DNA of 64,000 nt from Murdochiella massiliensis (GCF_900059565.1 NZ_FIZW01000001.1:1-64000), one strand, 5' to 3'. Counted from the first letter of the stretch, positions 25,766-35,056 are shown. The notes: a model not told the origin generated them from the letters alone. Numbers and translations are program-made.

Positions 25766-26545
25766 ATGGAGATTGTTGAACGTGAGTGCAAAGGCACGAT
25801 TGAGATTCTCACGTTACATCGGCCGGAGGCACTGAATGCCTTAAACAGTGCCGAATTGAAGGATTTAGAAAACGCAATTGATGCGATTGACCTTGACCAG
25901 GTGCGCGTGGTAATTTTAACCGGTGCGGGCGACAAGGCATTTGTTGCCGGCGCCGACATCGCGCAGATGAAGGATTTGCAGGAAGATGAAGCAAAAGCCT
26001 ATGCGGAACTGGGGCATCGCGTCATGCGAAAAATAGAGACGTTACCTATTCCGGTAATTGCTGCGGTCAACGGTTATGCGTTAGGTGGCGGAAATGAACT
26101 GGCGATGAGTTGTGACATTCGCTACGCTTCCGAAAACGCCGTTTTCGGACAACCGGAAGTCGGCCTCGGCATTACGCCCGGATTTGGCGGCACACAGCGT
26201 CTCACCCGTCTCATCGGTTCACGATCGATCGCCAATGAAATGATCTTGGGCGCTCGAAACATCAACGCCGAAGAGGCTCTACGCATCGGCTTGGTCAGTG
26301 CAGTCTTCCCTCAGGAGGAACTGATGGTGGCAGCAGAAAAATTGGCGAAGGCGATTGCCCAAAACGCGCCCATTGCCGTTCGGAAAGCAAAAGAAGTTTT
26401 GCAGCAGGGAATGGATCTTCCGCTGGAAGAAGGCTTGAAAAAAGAGGTGGACGCCTTTGCACACTGCTTCAGCACACGCGATCAAGTAGAGGGCATGACC
26501 GCTTTTTTGGAAAAGCGAAAAGAAAAACATTTCACCAATCAATAG
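25766..26545 (+). CDS. crt: 3-hydroxybutyryl-CoA dehydratase (crotonase)
   Basis: This 259-residue enoyl-CoA hydratase dehydrates 3-hydroxybutyryl-CoA to crotonyl-CoA. The oxyanion-hole segments AGADIAQMKDL and ALGGGNELAMSCD, and the two catalytic glutamates (in GGGNELA and GQPEVGLGITPGFGGTQRL), are intact. It begins two bases after the thl stop without its own clear ribosome site, suggesting coupling. The expected neighbour hbd is absent. Confidence 0.93.
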   Translation: MEIVERECKGTIEILTLHRPEALNALNSAELKDLENAIDAIDLDQVRVVILTGAGDKAFVAGADIAQMKDLQEDEAKAYAELGHRVMRKIETLPIPVIAAVNGYALGGGNELAMSCDIRYASENAVFGQPEVGLGITPGFGGTQRLTRLIGSRSIANEMILGARNINAEEALRIGLVSAVFPQEELMVAAEKLAKAIAQNAPIAVRKAKEVLQQGMDLPLEEGLKKEVDAFAHCFSTRDQVEGMTAFLEKRKEKHFTNQ

Positions 26546-26554
26546 GCGTAAGAC

Positions 26555-26585
26555 GAAGAGACCCGTCTTCGGGTCTCTTCCTCTT
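26555..26585 (+). terminator. Terminator after crt
   Basis: gaagagaccc and gggtctcttc (26555-26580) form a strong stem around gtcttc, followed by a weak T-rich CTCTT. It separates thl-crt from bcd-etfBA and is probably partial. Confidence 0.65.
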
Positions 26586-26666
26586 GAGCTTATGGGATAA
26601 AAATTTAACAGGATTGGCGTGCTTTCCGTGGGGAAAGCAAGAACCCGACACATGGAGGAGGAAAGA

Positions 26667-27806
26667 ATGGATTTTACGTTAAGTGAAAAGCACAAGATGG
26701 CGCAACAGCTGTTTCGTGACTTTTCTCTGGCAGAGGTGAAGCCGCTTGCCCAGGAAATCGATAAAGAGCATCGTTTCCCGGAAGAAACGGTTGCAAAGAT
26801 GGCAAAATACGGATTTTTAGGAATCCCCTTTGCGAAGGAGTACGGTGGACAGGGCTGTGATACGCTTACATACGTTTTGTGTGTCGAAGAATTGTCTCGT
26901 CTTTGCGCGTCAACGGGTGTTATCGTTTCGGCACATACCTCGCTTTGCGCGAGCTTGATCGAAAAATTCGGCTCCGAAGAACAAAAACAGAAATATCTTA
27001 TTCCGCTGGCAAAAGGTGAGAAGCTTGGTGCCTTCGGTCTGACCGAACCGGAAGCCGGTACGGATGCAGCCGGCCAACAGACGACCGCCGTGTTGGATGG
27101 TGACGAATACGTCATCAACGGTTCCAAAATTTTCATCACAAACGCCGGTTATGCCGATGTTTACTGCATTTTTGCTATGACAGACCGCACCAAGGGCAAC
27201 CACGGCATTTCCTGCTTCATTCTGGAAAAAGGCATGGAAGGCTTCTCCTTCGGTATTGCTGAAGACAAGATGGGTATTCACGCCTCCTCCACGCGCGAGT
27301 TGATTTTCAATAACGTACGCGTACCTAAGGAAAACCTGGTCGGTAAAGAAGGCAAGGGCTTCGGCATTGCCATGGGTACCTTGGACGGCGGTCGTATCGG
27401 TATCGCCGCACAGGCATTGGGTATTGCACAGGGTGCCTTGGATGTTGCGAAAGAGTACGTCAAAGAGCGTAAACAGTTCGGACGTCCGCTTGCCAAATTC
27501 CAGAACACACAGTTCAAACTGGCGGAGATGGAAATTGAAGTGCAGGCTGCCCGTATGCTTGTATATCGCGCAGCTATGGCGAAAGATACGCAGAAACGCT
27601 ACAGCGTGGAAGCGGCTACCGCAAAACTGAAGGCGGCACGTACGGCTTCCTGGGTTGCCAACCGCGCAGTACAGTTGCTCGGCGGCTACGGCTACATGGT
27701 GGATTACGATGTGGAACGCATGATGCGTGATGCCAAGATCACGGAGATTTACGAAGGCACTTCGGAAGTTATGCTCATGGTGGTCGGTGGCGACCTGTTG
27801 AAATAG
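26667..27806 (+). CDS. bcd: Butyryl-CoA dehydrogenase
   Basis: This 379-residue flavin acyl-CoA dehydrogenase reduces crotonyl-CoA to butyryl-CoA, with EtfAB as electron partner; in clostridia the complex bifurcates electrons to ferredoxin. FGLTEPEAGTDAAGQQ, YVINGSKIFITNAG and KQFGRPLAKFQNTQFKLAEM are family motifs. IYEGTSEV near residue 368 has the catalytic glutamate. The ATG at 26667 follows GGAGGAGGAAAG. A hairpin (gctttcc / ggaaagc) lies in the leader at 26621-26638. etfB starts eight bases after the stop. Confidence 0.93.
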   Translation: MDFTLSEKHKMAQQLFRDFSLAEVKPLAQEIDKEHRFPEETVAKMAKYGFLGIPFAKEYGGQGCDTLTYVLCVEELSRLCASTGVIVSAHTSLCASLIEKFGSEEQKQKYLIPLAKGEKLGAFGLTEPEAGTDAAGQQTTAVLDGDEYVINGSKIFITNAGYADVYCIFAMTDRTKGNHGISCFILEKGMEGFSFGIAEDKMGIHASSTRELIFNNVRVPKENLVGKEGKGFGIAMGTLDGGRIGIAAQALGIAQGALDVAKEYVKERKQFGRPLAKFQNTQFKLAEMEIEVQAARMLVYRAAMAKDTQKRYSVEAATAKLKAARTASWVANRAVQLLGGYGYMVDYDVERMMRDAKITEIYEGTSEVMLMVVGGDLLK

Positions 27807-27814
27807 GAGGAATC

Positions 27815-28600
27815 ATGAAAATTGTAGTTTGCATTAAACAAGTGCCGGACACCAATGAGGTGCGCATCGATCCGGTAAAGGGCACCCTTATTCGCGATGG
27901 CGTTCCCTCGATCATGAATCCGGACGATAAAGCAGCGCTCGAATTTGCGCTTTCCATTAAGGACAAAACGCCGGATGCGCACATTGACGTCATTTCTATG
28001 GGACCGCCGCAAGCGGAAGCCATTCTGCACGAAGCGCTCGCCATGGGCGCGGATGATGCCTATCTCGTTACCGACCGTGCATTTGGCGGTGCCGATACGT
28101 GGGCAACGTCTTCGACAATTGCTGCCGCCGTTTCCAAAATTGACTACGACCTGATTATCTGCGGTCGTCAGGCGATCGACGGCGATACGGCGCAGGTTGG
28201 TCCGGAAATGTCCGAACATCTCGGTATCCCCAACATCTCCTACGCGGCAAGCCTGGAAGTGGATGGAGACAGTGTTCTCGTTCAGCGTCAATACGATGAC
28301 GGTTACCACATGGTTCGTGCCAAGATGCCCTGCCTCGTGACGGCTTTGCAGGAAGCGGTCTCCCCGCGTTATATGACGCCGGGTGCCATTTTCGATTCGT
28401 TCGACAACTATGAAATCACGCGCTGGACCCGTGAGGACGTACCCGTAGACGATTCCAACATCGGTCTTGCCGGTTCGCCGACGCGCGTGGCACAGTCTTT
28501 CCCGAAGCCGGTTAAGGCGCCGGGCATGAAGATTGAAAAAGGTGTCGATGAATCGGTCCAGTTCATTATGGACCGTCTGCATGACAAGTACGTACTGTAA
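27815..28600 (+). CDS. etfB: Electron transfer flavoprotein, beta subunit
   Basis: This 261-residue subunit has the MKIVVCIKQVPDTNEVRIDP start, NPDDKAALEFAL and GRQAIDGDTAQVGPEMSEHLG segments of bifurcating-type EtfB, which bind the second flavin. It lies in the bcd-etfB-etfA operon, and GGAGG precedes it. Confidence 0.94.
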   Translation: MKIVVCIKQVPDTNEVRIDPVKGTLIRDGVPSIMNPDDKAALEFALSIKDKTPDAHIDVISMGPPQAEAILHEALAMGADDAYLVTDRAFGGADTWATSSTIAAAVSKIDYDLIICGRQAIDGDTAQVGPEMSEHLGIPNISYAASLEVDGDSVLVQRQYDDGYHMVRAKMPCLVTALQEAVSPRYMTPGAIFDSFDNYEITRWTREDVPVDDSNIGLAGSPTRVAQSFPKPVKAPGMKIEKGVDESVQFIMDRLHDKYVL

Positions 28601-28612
28601 GGGAGGTCAGGG

Positions 28613-29632
28613 ATGAATTTACAGGATTATAAAGGGGTCATGACCTTCGCCGAGCAGGTGGAAGGCAAATTGACCAATGTTTCGTTGGAACTGATCGGCA
28701 AAGGTCGTGAATTGGCCAAAGATCTGAACACCAACGTTACAGCCGTTCTCGTCGGGGAAAATATGGCGGATTTAGCCAAGACGCTCATCGAATATGGCGC
28801 GGATCGCGTTATCGTTGCGGATGATCCAGAACTCAAATACTATCGCACAGAGCCCTACACACAGGTGCTGGCGAACATCATTAACGAATACAAACCGGAA
28901 GCGATGCTGGTCGGCGCAACCGCCATCGGCCGTGACCTTGGTCCGCGTCTTGCCGGACGTATTCATACCGGTCTTACGGCAGACTGCACGAAACTGGAAA
29001 TCGACCCGGAAAACAAAGAATTGCGCATGACCCGTCCGGCGTTCGGCGGCAACCTCATGGCGACGATTCTTTGCTCCAACCATCGTCCGCAGATGGCGAC
29101 GGTTCGTCCGGGCGTTATGGTCAAGGAAATTCGCGATCACAACCGCAAGGGCGAGATCATTGCTTACACAAAGCCGATCGAGAAAAACAACTGCTTTGTC
29201 GAGATCGAAGACGTCGTAAAAGCCATCCACAAGAAAGTGGATATTCAGGAAGCCAAAATCCTGGTTTCCGGCGGTCGTGGCGTCGGCGGCCCGGAGAACT
29301 TCAAAATTCTGCAGGATCTGGCGGATGCCCTCGGCGGCGAAGTATCGAGCTCCCGTGCTGCGGTTGATGCCGGTTGGACGCCGAAGGAAATCCAGGTTGG
29401 ACAGACCGGAAAGACCGTCCGCCCGACGCTTTACATCGCTTGCGGCATCTCCGGTGCGATCCAGCATTTGGCCGGTATGGAAGAATCCGATTACATCATC
29501 GCCATCAATAAAGATTCGGGCGCCCCGATCTTCAACGTGGCGGACGTCGGCATCGTCGGCGATCTCTTCCAGATTGTGCCGAAGCTGACCGAGAAGGTCA
29601 AAGAAGACCGCGCGAAGAACGCGCAGCAATAA
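28613..29632 (+). CDS. etfA: Electron transfer flavoprotein, alpha subunit
   Basis: This 339-residue subunit has a C-terminal FAD domain with SGGRGVGGPENFKIL, SRAAVDAGW, QTGKTVRPTLYIACGISGAIQHLAGM and INKDSGAPIFNVADVGIVGDLFQIVPKL. With EtfB and Bcd it couples crotonyl-CoA reduction to NADH oxidation. The 3' end resembles a short scrap at 40837-40893. Confidence 0.95.
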   Translation: MNLQDYKGVMTFAEQVEGKLTNVSLELIGKGRELAKDLNTNVTAVLVGENMADLAKTLIEYGADRVIVADDPELKYYRTEPYTQVLANIINEYKPEAMLVGATAIGRDLGPRLAGRIHTGLTADCTKLEIDPENKELRMTRPAFGGNLMATILCSNHRPQMATVRPGVMVKEIRDHNRKGEIIAYTKPIEKNNCFVEIEDVVKAIHKKVDIQEAKILVSGGRGVGGPENFKILQDLADALGGEVSSSRAAVDAGWTPKEIQVGQTGKTVRPTLYIACGISGAIQHLAGMEESDYIIAINKDSGAPIFNVADVGIVGDLFQIVPKLTEKVKEDRAKNAQQ

Positions 29633-29639
29633 CAAACAA

Positions 29640-29708
29640 AAAAGGTCATCGAGATATGGCCTTTTGTAAACGAAACCCTGCACGCCGATCGGTGCGCAGG
29701 GTTTTTTT
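29640..29708 (+). terminator. Double terminator after etfA
   Basis: Two consecutive stems are visible: aaaggtcat/atggccttt (29641-29664) with a short T-run, and aaccctgc...gcagggtt (29674-29703) with a T7 run. Together they should stop the bcd-etf transcript efficiently. Confidence 0.88.
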
Positions 29709-29790
29709 GCTTTATTTCTTTCGAGAGCGTCTAAATTTTGATACGGTGTATGGAGATATTTCGTTCGAAATAAAAGAAGGGAATAGAATT

Positions 29791-30933
29791 ATGAGTTTGA
29801 TTACACAGGAAATTGCACAAGCAGTTGTGCATGAAATTGGCTCGGAGATGGACTATCACATTAATTTAATGGATGAACATGGTGTGATTATTGCCAGCAC
29901 GGATCAAAAACGCATCGGGATGAAACATGAAGGAGCGTTACGCATTTTACGGGAAGGTATTGAAGAACTTCCTATTGAAGAAGATGATGCAACCGAAACA
30001 ACACGCATAGGCACCAACCTCGCCATTCATTATCAAAAAAATATTGTTGGAGTTATCGGTATCACCGGACCAAGAGAAGAAGTGCAACAATTTGGGAAAA
30101 TTGTGCGCCGTATGACAGAGGTACTCTTAGAGGAAAGCCTAAGACAAAACACAGGGGTTTTAAATCGTCGTATTGTTTATCGTTTTGTGGATGAATGGCT
30201 TCGCACGGAAGAGGTGTTGAATAACGCTTCGCTGGTAGAACGAGGAAAAGTACTGGGTATGGATGTTCGCCTTCCGCGTCGCTGTTTTGTCATTCGTTAT
30301 CAGCAGGCGGAAGAATTAAATCACACACTGGAAGGACAGCGAAGTATGGGGAAAATGGATCACTTTATTCGTACACAACTTAAGGGAAGCAAAGGCACTG
30401 TTTATTATCATCAGGCGATAGACCAATATTGCTTTGTTCCGGCTGTCCCGGACGATCTTCTCCTGGACCGTATCCATCTCTGGCAGCGCCAGATTCGTCA
30501 TTTGTTTCATCAGGAACTTTTTGTTGCCTATGACAGTGATGAAAAGGGTACACTACGCATTCAAGATGCGTATCAGGAAGCAAAGCAGGCGTTGGCCTGC
30601 TGCACCCTTGATCGACCGATTTTAGGATATGGTGAACTATCTTTGGAATTGGTGCTCAACGAGGTTTCTGCTGTGCAAGCCGGAAATTATTTACATAAAC
30701 TCTTTCGCACGAAAGACACGCAGAAATGGCGTGAGTGGATGATGCTGATCGCCCTTTATTTTCAATATGGAGGAGCCATTACTAAGATGGCCGAAGAAAG
30801 TTTTATTCACAAAAACACCCTACAATATCGCCTGAAAAAGCTGGCTTTACAGACGGGCATGGACATACGTCGTCCGACGGGAGCTGCGCATTTTTATATT
30901 GCCAAAGAACTTTATACAAAATACTTTCATTAA
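29791..30933 (+). CDS. CdaR/PucR-family sugar-diacid transcriptional regulator
   Basis: This 380-residue protein has an N-terminal diacid-recognition domain (LITQEIAQAVVHEIGSEMDYHINLMDEHGVIIAST...). A central region follows, then a C-terminal PucR helix-turn-helix (GGAITKMAEESFIHKNTLQYRLKKL). CdaR of E. coli responds to D-glycerate and activates glucarate, galactarate and glycerate genes. Here the next gene on the same strand is a glycerate 2-kinase, which supports the same inducer. The ATG at 29791 follows AGAAGGG. Confidence 0.85.
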   Translation: MSLITQEIAQAVVHEIGSEMDYHINLMDEHGVIIASTDQKRIGMKHEGALRILREGIEELPIEEDDATETTRIGTNLAIHYQKNIVGVIGITGPREEVQQFGKIVRRMTEVLLEESLRQNTGVLNRRIVYRFVDEWLRTEEVLNNASLVERGKVLGMDVRLPRRCFVIRYQQAEELNHTLEGQRSMGKMDHFIRTQLKGSKGTVYYHQAIDQYCFVPAVPDDLLLDRIHLWQRQIRHLFHQELFVAYDSDEKGTLRIQDAYQEAKQALACCTLDRPILGYGELSLELVLNEVSAVQAGNYLHKLFRTKDTQKWREWMMLIALYFQYGGAITKMAEESFIHKNTLQYRLKKLALQTGMDIRRPTGAAHFYIAKELYTKYFH

Positions 30934-31150
30934 GATTTGACGATAGCGATGTGCAGCGTATATGTGAACTGTTGCACGGACAATTCATTATGGCAAACGA
31001 AGAGAAAAAGGTGCGCTTCCTTTCATGAAAAAACTCTACCGCACAGAAGAATTGTTCTACATACCATAAAGAAACGTTTAAATATATGATGCGTACTATA
31101 TTTCTTTACTAATAAAGTCGATACAATAATGGCAATCACAAGGAGGAAGC

Positions 31151-32401
31151 ATGAACGAAAAGGAATTTGCTCTGCGGAATACTATCACGGGAGTAGTGCA
31201 TGAGGCTATACAATCCTGTTTGCCGGATGCTGCGGTACGAAGAGAAATAGTCAATCTGCCGTCGCAAAAAGGAAAACGTATTCTCATTGCTGTCGGAAAA
31301 GCCGCTTATCAAATGGCAAAAGCTGCTATCGATACCGGAGTGTCCTTTGATGACGGCATTGTCATCACCAAGTATCGCCATGTTGAAGGGAAACTTCCTG
31401 GTATTCGGTGCTTTGAGGCGGGGCATCCGATTCTCGACGAAAACACTATTCGCGCAACCAAAGAGGCCATTGATTTGGTAACACCGCTCAATAAGGATGA
31501 TTTGGTTGTTTTCCTTGTATCCGGCGGTGGGTCTGCACTCTTTGAATTACCTTTGGTTCCTTTGGAAGAGCTCAAAGAGATTACGAACCAGTTACTGGGT
31601 TGTGGTGCCGATATTGTTGAAATCAATACCATCCGCAAGCGTCTATCTGATGTGAAAGGTGGCCGATTTGCGAGACATTGTGCGCCGGCAAAAGTTTATA
31701 ACATTCTTTTAAGCGATGTTTTGGGGGATAATCCCGATATGATTGCCTCCGGACCGACGGTGCCGGATGTTTCTACCGTTGCAGAGGTGGAGGAGATTTT
31801 GGCCAAGTATCCTTTGACTTTGTCTTCCAAGGCGAAAGAGCTCTGTCGTCAAGAAGCGGTGTCTACGCTGGACAATATTACCACGGTTATTTCCGGTAGC
31901 GTTTCCGAACTCTGCCAGGCAGCAGCGAAATCTTTACAAGAGCGCGGATTTCAAACGCAAATTCTCAGTACTTTTCTCTCCTGTGAAGCACGCGAAGCGG
32001 GGGCTTTCATCGCTTCGATTGCTCAAACGTTTCAGCATACCGAAAAACCGCTCGCTTTCCTGTTTGGAGGAGAAACGGTGGTGTACTTACAAGGAAAGGG
32101 GAAAGGAGGTCGAAATCAGGAATTGGTTTTTGGCGCAGCAAGGTTAATTGAGGGATTGGATAATGTGTGCGTATTTAGCGTGGGTAGCGACGGCACAGAT
32201 GGACCTACTGATGCTGCCGGAGGATACGTTACCGGCGAAACGATGAACAAGCTGCGCGCAAACGGCCTTGTCTATCGCGATGTCCTCAAAGAAAACGACA
32301 CATATACAGCACTATCGAAGATCAACCAGCTGATCAAAACCGGATCTACGGGCACAAATGTGAACGATTTAAGCGGTGTATTGATTTATCCCAACCAATA
32401 A
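31151..32401 (+). CDS. Glycerate 2-kinase, MOFRL family
   Basis: This 416-residue kinase phosphorylates D-glycerate to 2-phosphoglycerate, feeding lower glycolysis. The N-terminal GckA/TtuD domain shows VGKAAYQMAKAA, GIVITKYRH and VFLVSGGGSALFELP. The C-terminal MOFRL domain shows LAFLFGGETVV, KGKGGRNQELVF and VGSDGTDGPTDAAGGYV. A TACAAT -10-like element is at 31122-31127. It is the first gene of a three-gene operon with an IlvC-like gene and a GntP permease. Confidence 0.92.
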   Translation: MNEKEFALRNTITGVVHEAIQSCLPDAAVRREIVNLPSQKGKRILIAVGKAAYQMAKAAIDTGVSFDDGIVITKYRHVEGKLPGIRCFEAGHPILDENTIRATKEAIDLVTPLNKDDLVVFLVSGGGSALFELPLVPLEELKEITNQLLGCGADIVEINTIRKRLSDVKGGRFARHCAPAKVYNILLSDVLGDNPDMIASGPTVPDVSTVAEVEEILAKYPLTLSSKAKELCRQEAVSTLDNITTVISGSVSELCQAAAKSLQERGFQTQILSTFLSCEAREAGAFIASIAQTFQHTEKPLAFLFGGETVVYLQGKGKGGRNQELVFGAARLIEGLDNVCVFSVGSDGTDGPTDAAGGYVTGETMNKLRANGLVYRDVLKENDTYTALSKINQLIKTGSTGTNVNDLSGVLIYPNQ

Positions 32402-32411
32402 GGAGGAAAAC

Positions 32412-33398
32412 ATGACAAACATTTATTATGACAAGGATGCGAATTTGGATCTGATTATCGATAAAACGGTAGCCATTTTAGGTTATGGCAATCAGGGGCG
32501 TGCACAGGCATTAAATATGCGTGATTCAGGATTGAAACACATTATCGTGGGCAGTCGCCATGACGATTCTTTTGACACCGCGAATGAAGATGGCTTTCCG
32601 GTCTATTCCATTGCGGAAGCTAGTGAGAAAGCGGACATCATTTTCATGCTTTTGCCGGATGAAGTAGCGCCGGAAATCTTTACGGAACAAATTGCTCCGG
32701 GTTTACACGAGGGAGACATTGTCAATTTTGCTTCAGCCTATAATATCACTTTTAAACATATCGTTCCGCCTTCCTATGTGGACGTGGTTATGGCTGCACC
32801 GCGTATGATCGGTGACGGCGTACGTCAGCTTTATTTACGCGGAGAGGGCTCCCCTGCTTTTGTCGGTGTTGCACAGGATGCTTCCGGAAAGGCGTTGGAA
32901 TACGGAAAAGCGCTTTGCAAAGCTATCGGTGCGACGAAAAAAGGTGCGATCGAAGTGGATTTCATCGATGAGACCATGTTGGATCTGATGACAGAACAAG
33001 GCATTTGGCCGATTATTTATCATGTATTTGACGAAGCATTCAAACTGCACGTTGCCAAGGGTCATCCTGAGGAAGCGGTGCTGATGGAAGCATATATGTC
33101 CAAAGAACCGATGTATATGATGGAAAAAGCTGCTGAAATGGGAATGTTCAAACAGTTGCCGTTCCATTCACATACAAGTCAATACGGTCAGCTTTCCAGC
33201 TATGAAGTCTATGATCCGACGACGATTCGTGAATTTTTAGCGGAACGTTATGATCGTATTCGCAGTGGCGAATTCTCGCAGGTTTGGGATAAAGAACAAA
33301 AAGAAAATCATTTGGAAAACTTCAAGAAGCTCTCGGACCAGGCTATGCACAGTCCTCTTTCCGAAGCGGAGGAGCGCGTACTGGACGTTTTGAAATAA
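32412..33398 (+). CDS. Ketol-acid reductoisomerase-like protein (divergent IlvC homologue)
   Basis: This 328-residue protein has an IlvC-type Rossmann domain (VAILGYGNQGRAQALNMRDSG, VGSRHDDS) and a KARI-like helical domain. In the latter, FIDETMLDLMTEQG preserves the first metal Asp and Glu. Further on, LMEAYMSKEPMY keeps the first of two late glutamates, but the second of the usual E-x3-E pair is displaced, and the SNTAEYG block reads SHTSQYG. No other valine/isoleucine gene is present; it sits between glycerate kinase and a GntP permease. A catabolic isomeroreductase acting on a sugar acid is therefore more likely than branched-chain biosynthesis. AAGGAGGAAAAC precedes the start. Confidence 0.75.
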   Translation: MTNIYYDKDANLDLIIDKTVAILGYGNQGRAQALNMRDSGLKHIIVGSRHDDSFDTANEDGFPVYSIAEASEKADIIFMLLPDEVAPEIFTEQIAPGLHEGDIVNFASAYNITFKHIVPPSYVDVVMAAPRMIGDGVRQLYLRGEGSPAFVGVAQDASGKALEYGKALCKAIGATKKGAIEVDFIDETMLDLMTEQGIWPIIYHVFDEAFKLHVAKGHPEEAVLMEAYMSKEPMYMMEKAAEMGMFKQLPFHSHTSQYGQLSSYEVYDPTTIREFLAERYDRIRSGEFSQVWDKEQKENHLENFKKLSDQAMHSPLSEAEERVLDVLK

Positions 33399-33412
33399 GC
33401 AAAGCGTCTGTA

Positions 33413-33437
33413 GCATTTCGCGATCGTCCGAAATGAC
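33413..33437 (+). other. Intercistronic hairpin before gntP
   Basis: catttcg and cgaaatg form a stem around cgatcgtc, between the IlvC-like gene and the permease. It may modulate relative expression. No T-run follows. Confidence 0.35.
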
Positions 33438-33455
33438 AATGGAAAGGAGCGGCGT

Positions 33456-34790
33456 ATGCCACGCATCGCGTTAGTAATCATATGGCTTGCGATTTCCATC
33501 GCGGTCATACTCTTCTCGATCATTAAACTGAAATTAAATCCGACTATCGGCCTGCTTTTGGGCAGCTTGATCATGGGCATAGGCTGCGGCCTTCCCATGG
33601 TCGAGGTAGCGGAAAGTATGGGAACGGGGTTCGGTAATCTGATGGCTGGCATCGGAATTCCCATCGGTTTGGGATGTATCCTCGGAAAATTGCTGGAAGC
33701 CAGTGGAGGTGCGCGTGTTATAGCAGACACCTTAGTGCGTGCGACGGGTGAGAAGTATGCGCTTTATGCGCTGGGATTTGCCGCATTTTTGCTTTCGATT
33801 CCCGTCTTTTTCGACATCACGTTCATCATTCTTATTCCGTTGGCCGTGGAACTTTCCAAGTCGATTAAAAAGCCGCTCCCTTATGCGATTGGTGCGGTAA
33901 CCATTGGTGCTGCCGGTGCGCACACGCTTGTGCCGCCAACGCCAAACCCGTTAGCAGCGGCAAGCATACTGCAATTTGACCTTGGAATCATGCTCGCAGC
34001 CGGCGCTGGTGTCTGTCTCTTGGCCTGCCTTATCGGCTGGAAGGTCTATTTTATGATGTTGGATCGCGGTTTCTGGAAACCGGAAACGGATGAAACGGGC
34101 CTTCTGGAAGTGGAAGACAGTCATCCGATTCCTGAACATGCTCCGTCGTTTTTTGCAGCGCTCATTCCGCTGGTTTTACCGGTAATTTGTATTTTGCTTA
34201 GTACCGTGACCAAAGCCATGGGAGTTGAATCTACGTTCATTGACTTTATCAGCAACCGTATTATTGCCATGCTGTTAGGAACGATTGCAGCTTATATCGT
34301 TTCTGCAAAAGCGCTCGGCAAGGATATGGAAAGTATTGTAAATTCGGCAGTCGGCGATAGCGGAATTGTCCTCTTGATCACCGGCGCAGGCGGTTCGTTT
34401 GGTGCGGTGATCAGCGCTACCGGCTTTGCTGATGAAGTTGCGCAGTCCTTTAGCAGCACCAGTGCATCTCCTCTCGCTCTCGTGCTCTTTGCCTTTGGTC
34501 TGGCAGTTCTGTTCCGTATCGCCTTAGGTTCCGGAACGGTGGCTTCCATTACTACGATGAACATCATGGCCGGTTTTACTGCGATGACGACATTACATCC
34601 CGTTTTTATCGCCTTGGCTTGTCTTGCCGGCGGTATCAGCATCGGTCATATCAATGACAGCGGATTCTGGGTCGTGACGAATATGTCCGGCTATACGGTT
34701 AAAGGTGGCTTGAAATCATACACTATAGCCGGTGTATTCCTTGCGGTCGTGACAATGGCTGTGGTCATTGTTGCTGCTGTTATTGCATAA
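33456..34790 (+). CDS. GntP-family gluconate/glycerate-type permease
   Basis: This 444-residue protein has about twelve hydrophobic segments. IKLKLNPTIGLLLGSLIMGI near the start, FFDITFIILIPLA, HTLVPPTPNPLAAASIL and GHINDSGFWVVTNMSGYT near the end are GntP signatures. GntP carriers import gluconate, glycerate or related sugar acids with protons or sodium. Operon context suggests glycerate or a precursor of it. Confidence 0.9.
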   Translation: MPRIALVIIWLAISIAVILFSIIKLKLNPTIGLLLGSLIMGIGCGLPMVEVAESMGTGFGNLMAGIGIPIGLGCILGKLLEASGGARVIADTLVRATGEKYALYALGFAAFLLSIPVFFDITFIILIPLAVELSKSIKKPLPYAIGAVTIGAAGAHTLVPPTPNPLAAASILQFDLGIMLAAGAGVCLLACLIGWKVYFMMLDRGFWKPETDETGLLEVEDSHPIPEHAPSFFAALIPLVLPVICILLSTVTKAMGVESTFIDFISNRIIAMLLGTIAAYIVSAKALGKDMESIVNSAVGDSGIVLLITGAGGSFGAVISATGFADEVAQSFSSTSASPLALVLFAFGLAVLFRIALGSGTVASITTMNIMAGFTAMTTLHPVFIALACLAGGISIGHINDSGFWVVTNMSGYTVKGGLKSYTIAGVFLAVVTMAVVIVAAVIA

Positions 34791-34815
34791 AAGGAAATGC
34801 TGGCGAACGATTATT

Positions 34816-34857
34816 TAAAAAGAAAGTCGAAGCAATATTGCTTTGACTTTCTTTTTT
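34816..34857 (+). terminator. Terminator after gntP
   Basis: aaagaaagtcgaagcaa pairs with ttgctttgactttcttt and runs into T6. It closes the glycerate operon. Confidence 0.88.
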
Positions 34858-34917
34858 GTGATTGCTATGCTTTCCGTATTTTATAAAATTGTGTGGCTTT
34901 TTATATTGATCGACATT

Positions 34918-35032
34918 TGCTAATTGTGGTAATAAATTCCGTCAATCGTAGCAATAGAATTCCACCAACAATGATAATAAATTTCCGCCAATCGTAGCAA
35001 TAGAATTCAGCCGATCATGGCAATTTAGTTGA
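34918..35032. repeat. 23-bp tandem repeat array upstream of DUF4143 ATPase (5 units)
   Basis: Five imperfect 23-bp units start at 34918, 34941, 34964, 34987 and 35010. The common pattern is gccaatcgtggcaata followed by aaattcc. The array is AT-rich, and the last unit runs directly into the TTGAAA -35 of the ATPase promoter. A near-identical motif array of seven units lies at 41835-41995. Phasing of 23 bp is about two helical turns, as expected for iterons or multimeric operator sites. Confidence 0.88.
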
Positions 35033-35056
35033 AAAATGACCAAATTTCAATATAAT
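35029..35056 (+). promoter_or_regulatory. Promoter of the DUF4143 ATPase
   Basis: TTGAAA (35029-35034) and a perfect TATAAT (35051-35056) are separated by 16 bases. The first four bases of the -35 belong to the last 23-bp repeat, so a protein bound to the array would touch RNA polymerase. Confidence 0.75.

Noticed and set aside
27749-29683. Long minus-strand frames opposite etfB and etfA (277 and 303 residues)
   Set aside because: They mirror the codon bias of the plus-strand etf genes, contain no recognised domains and have no ribosome sites.
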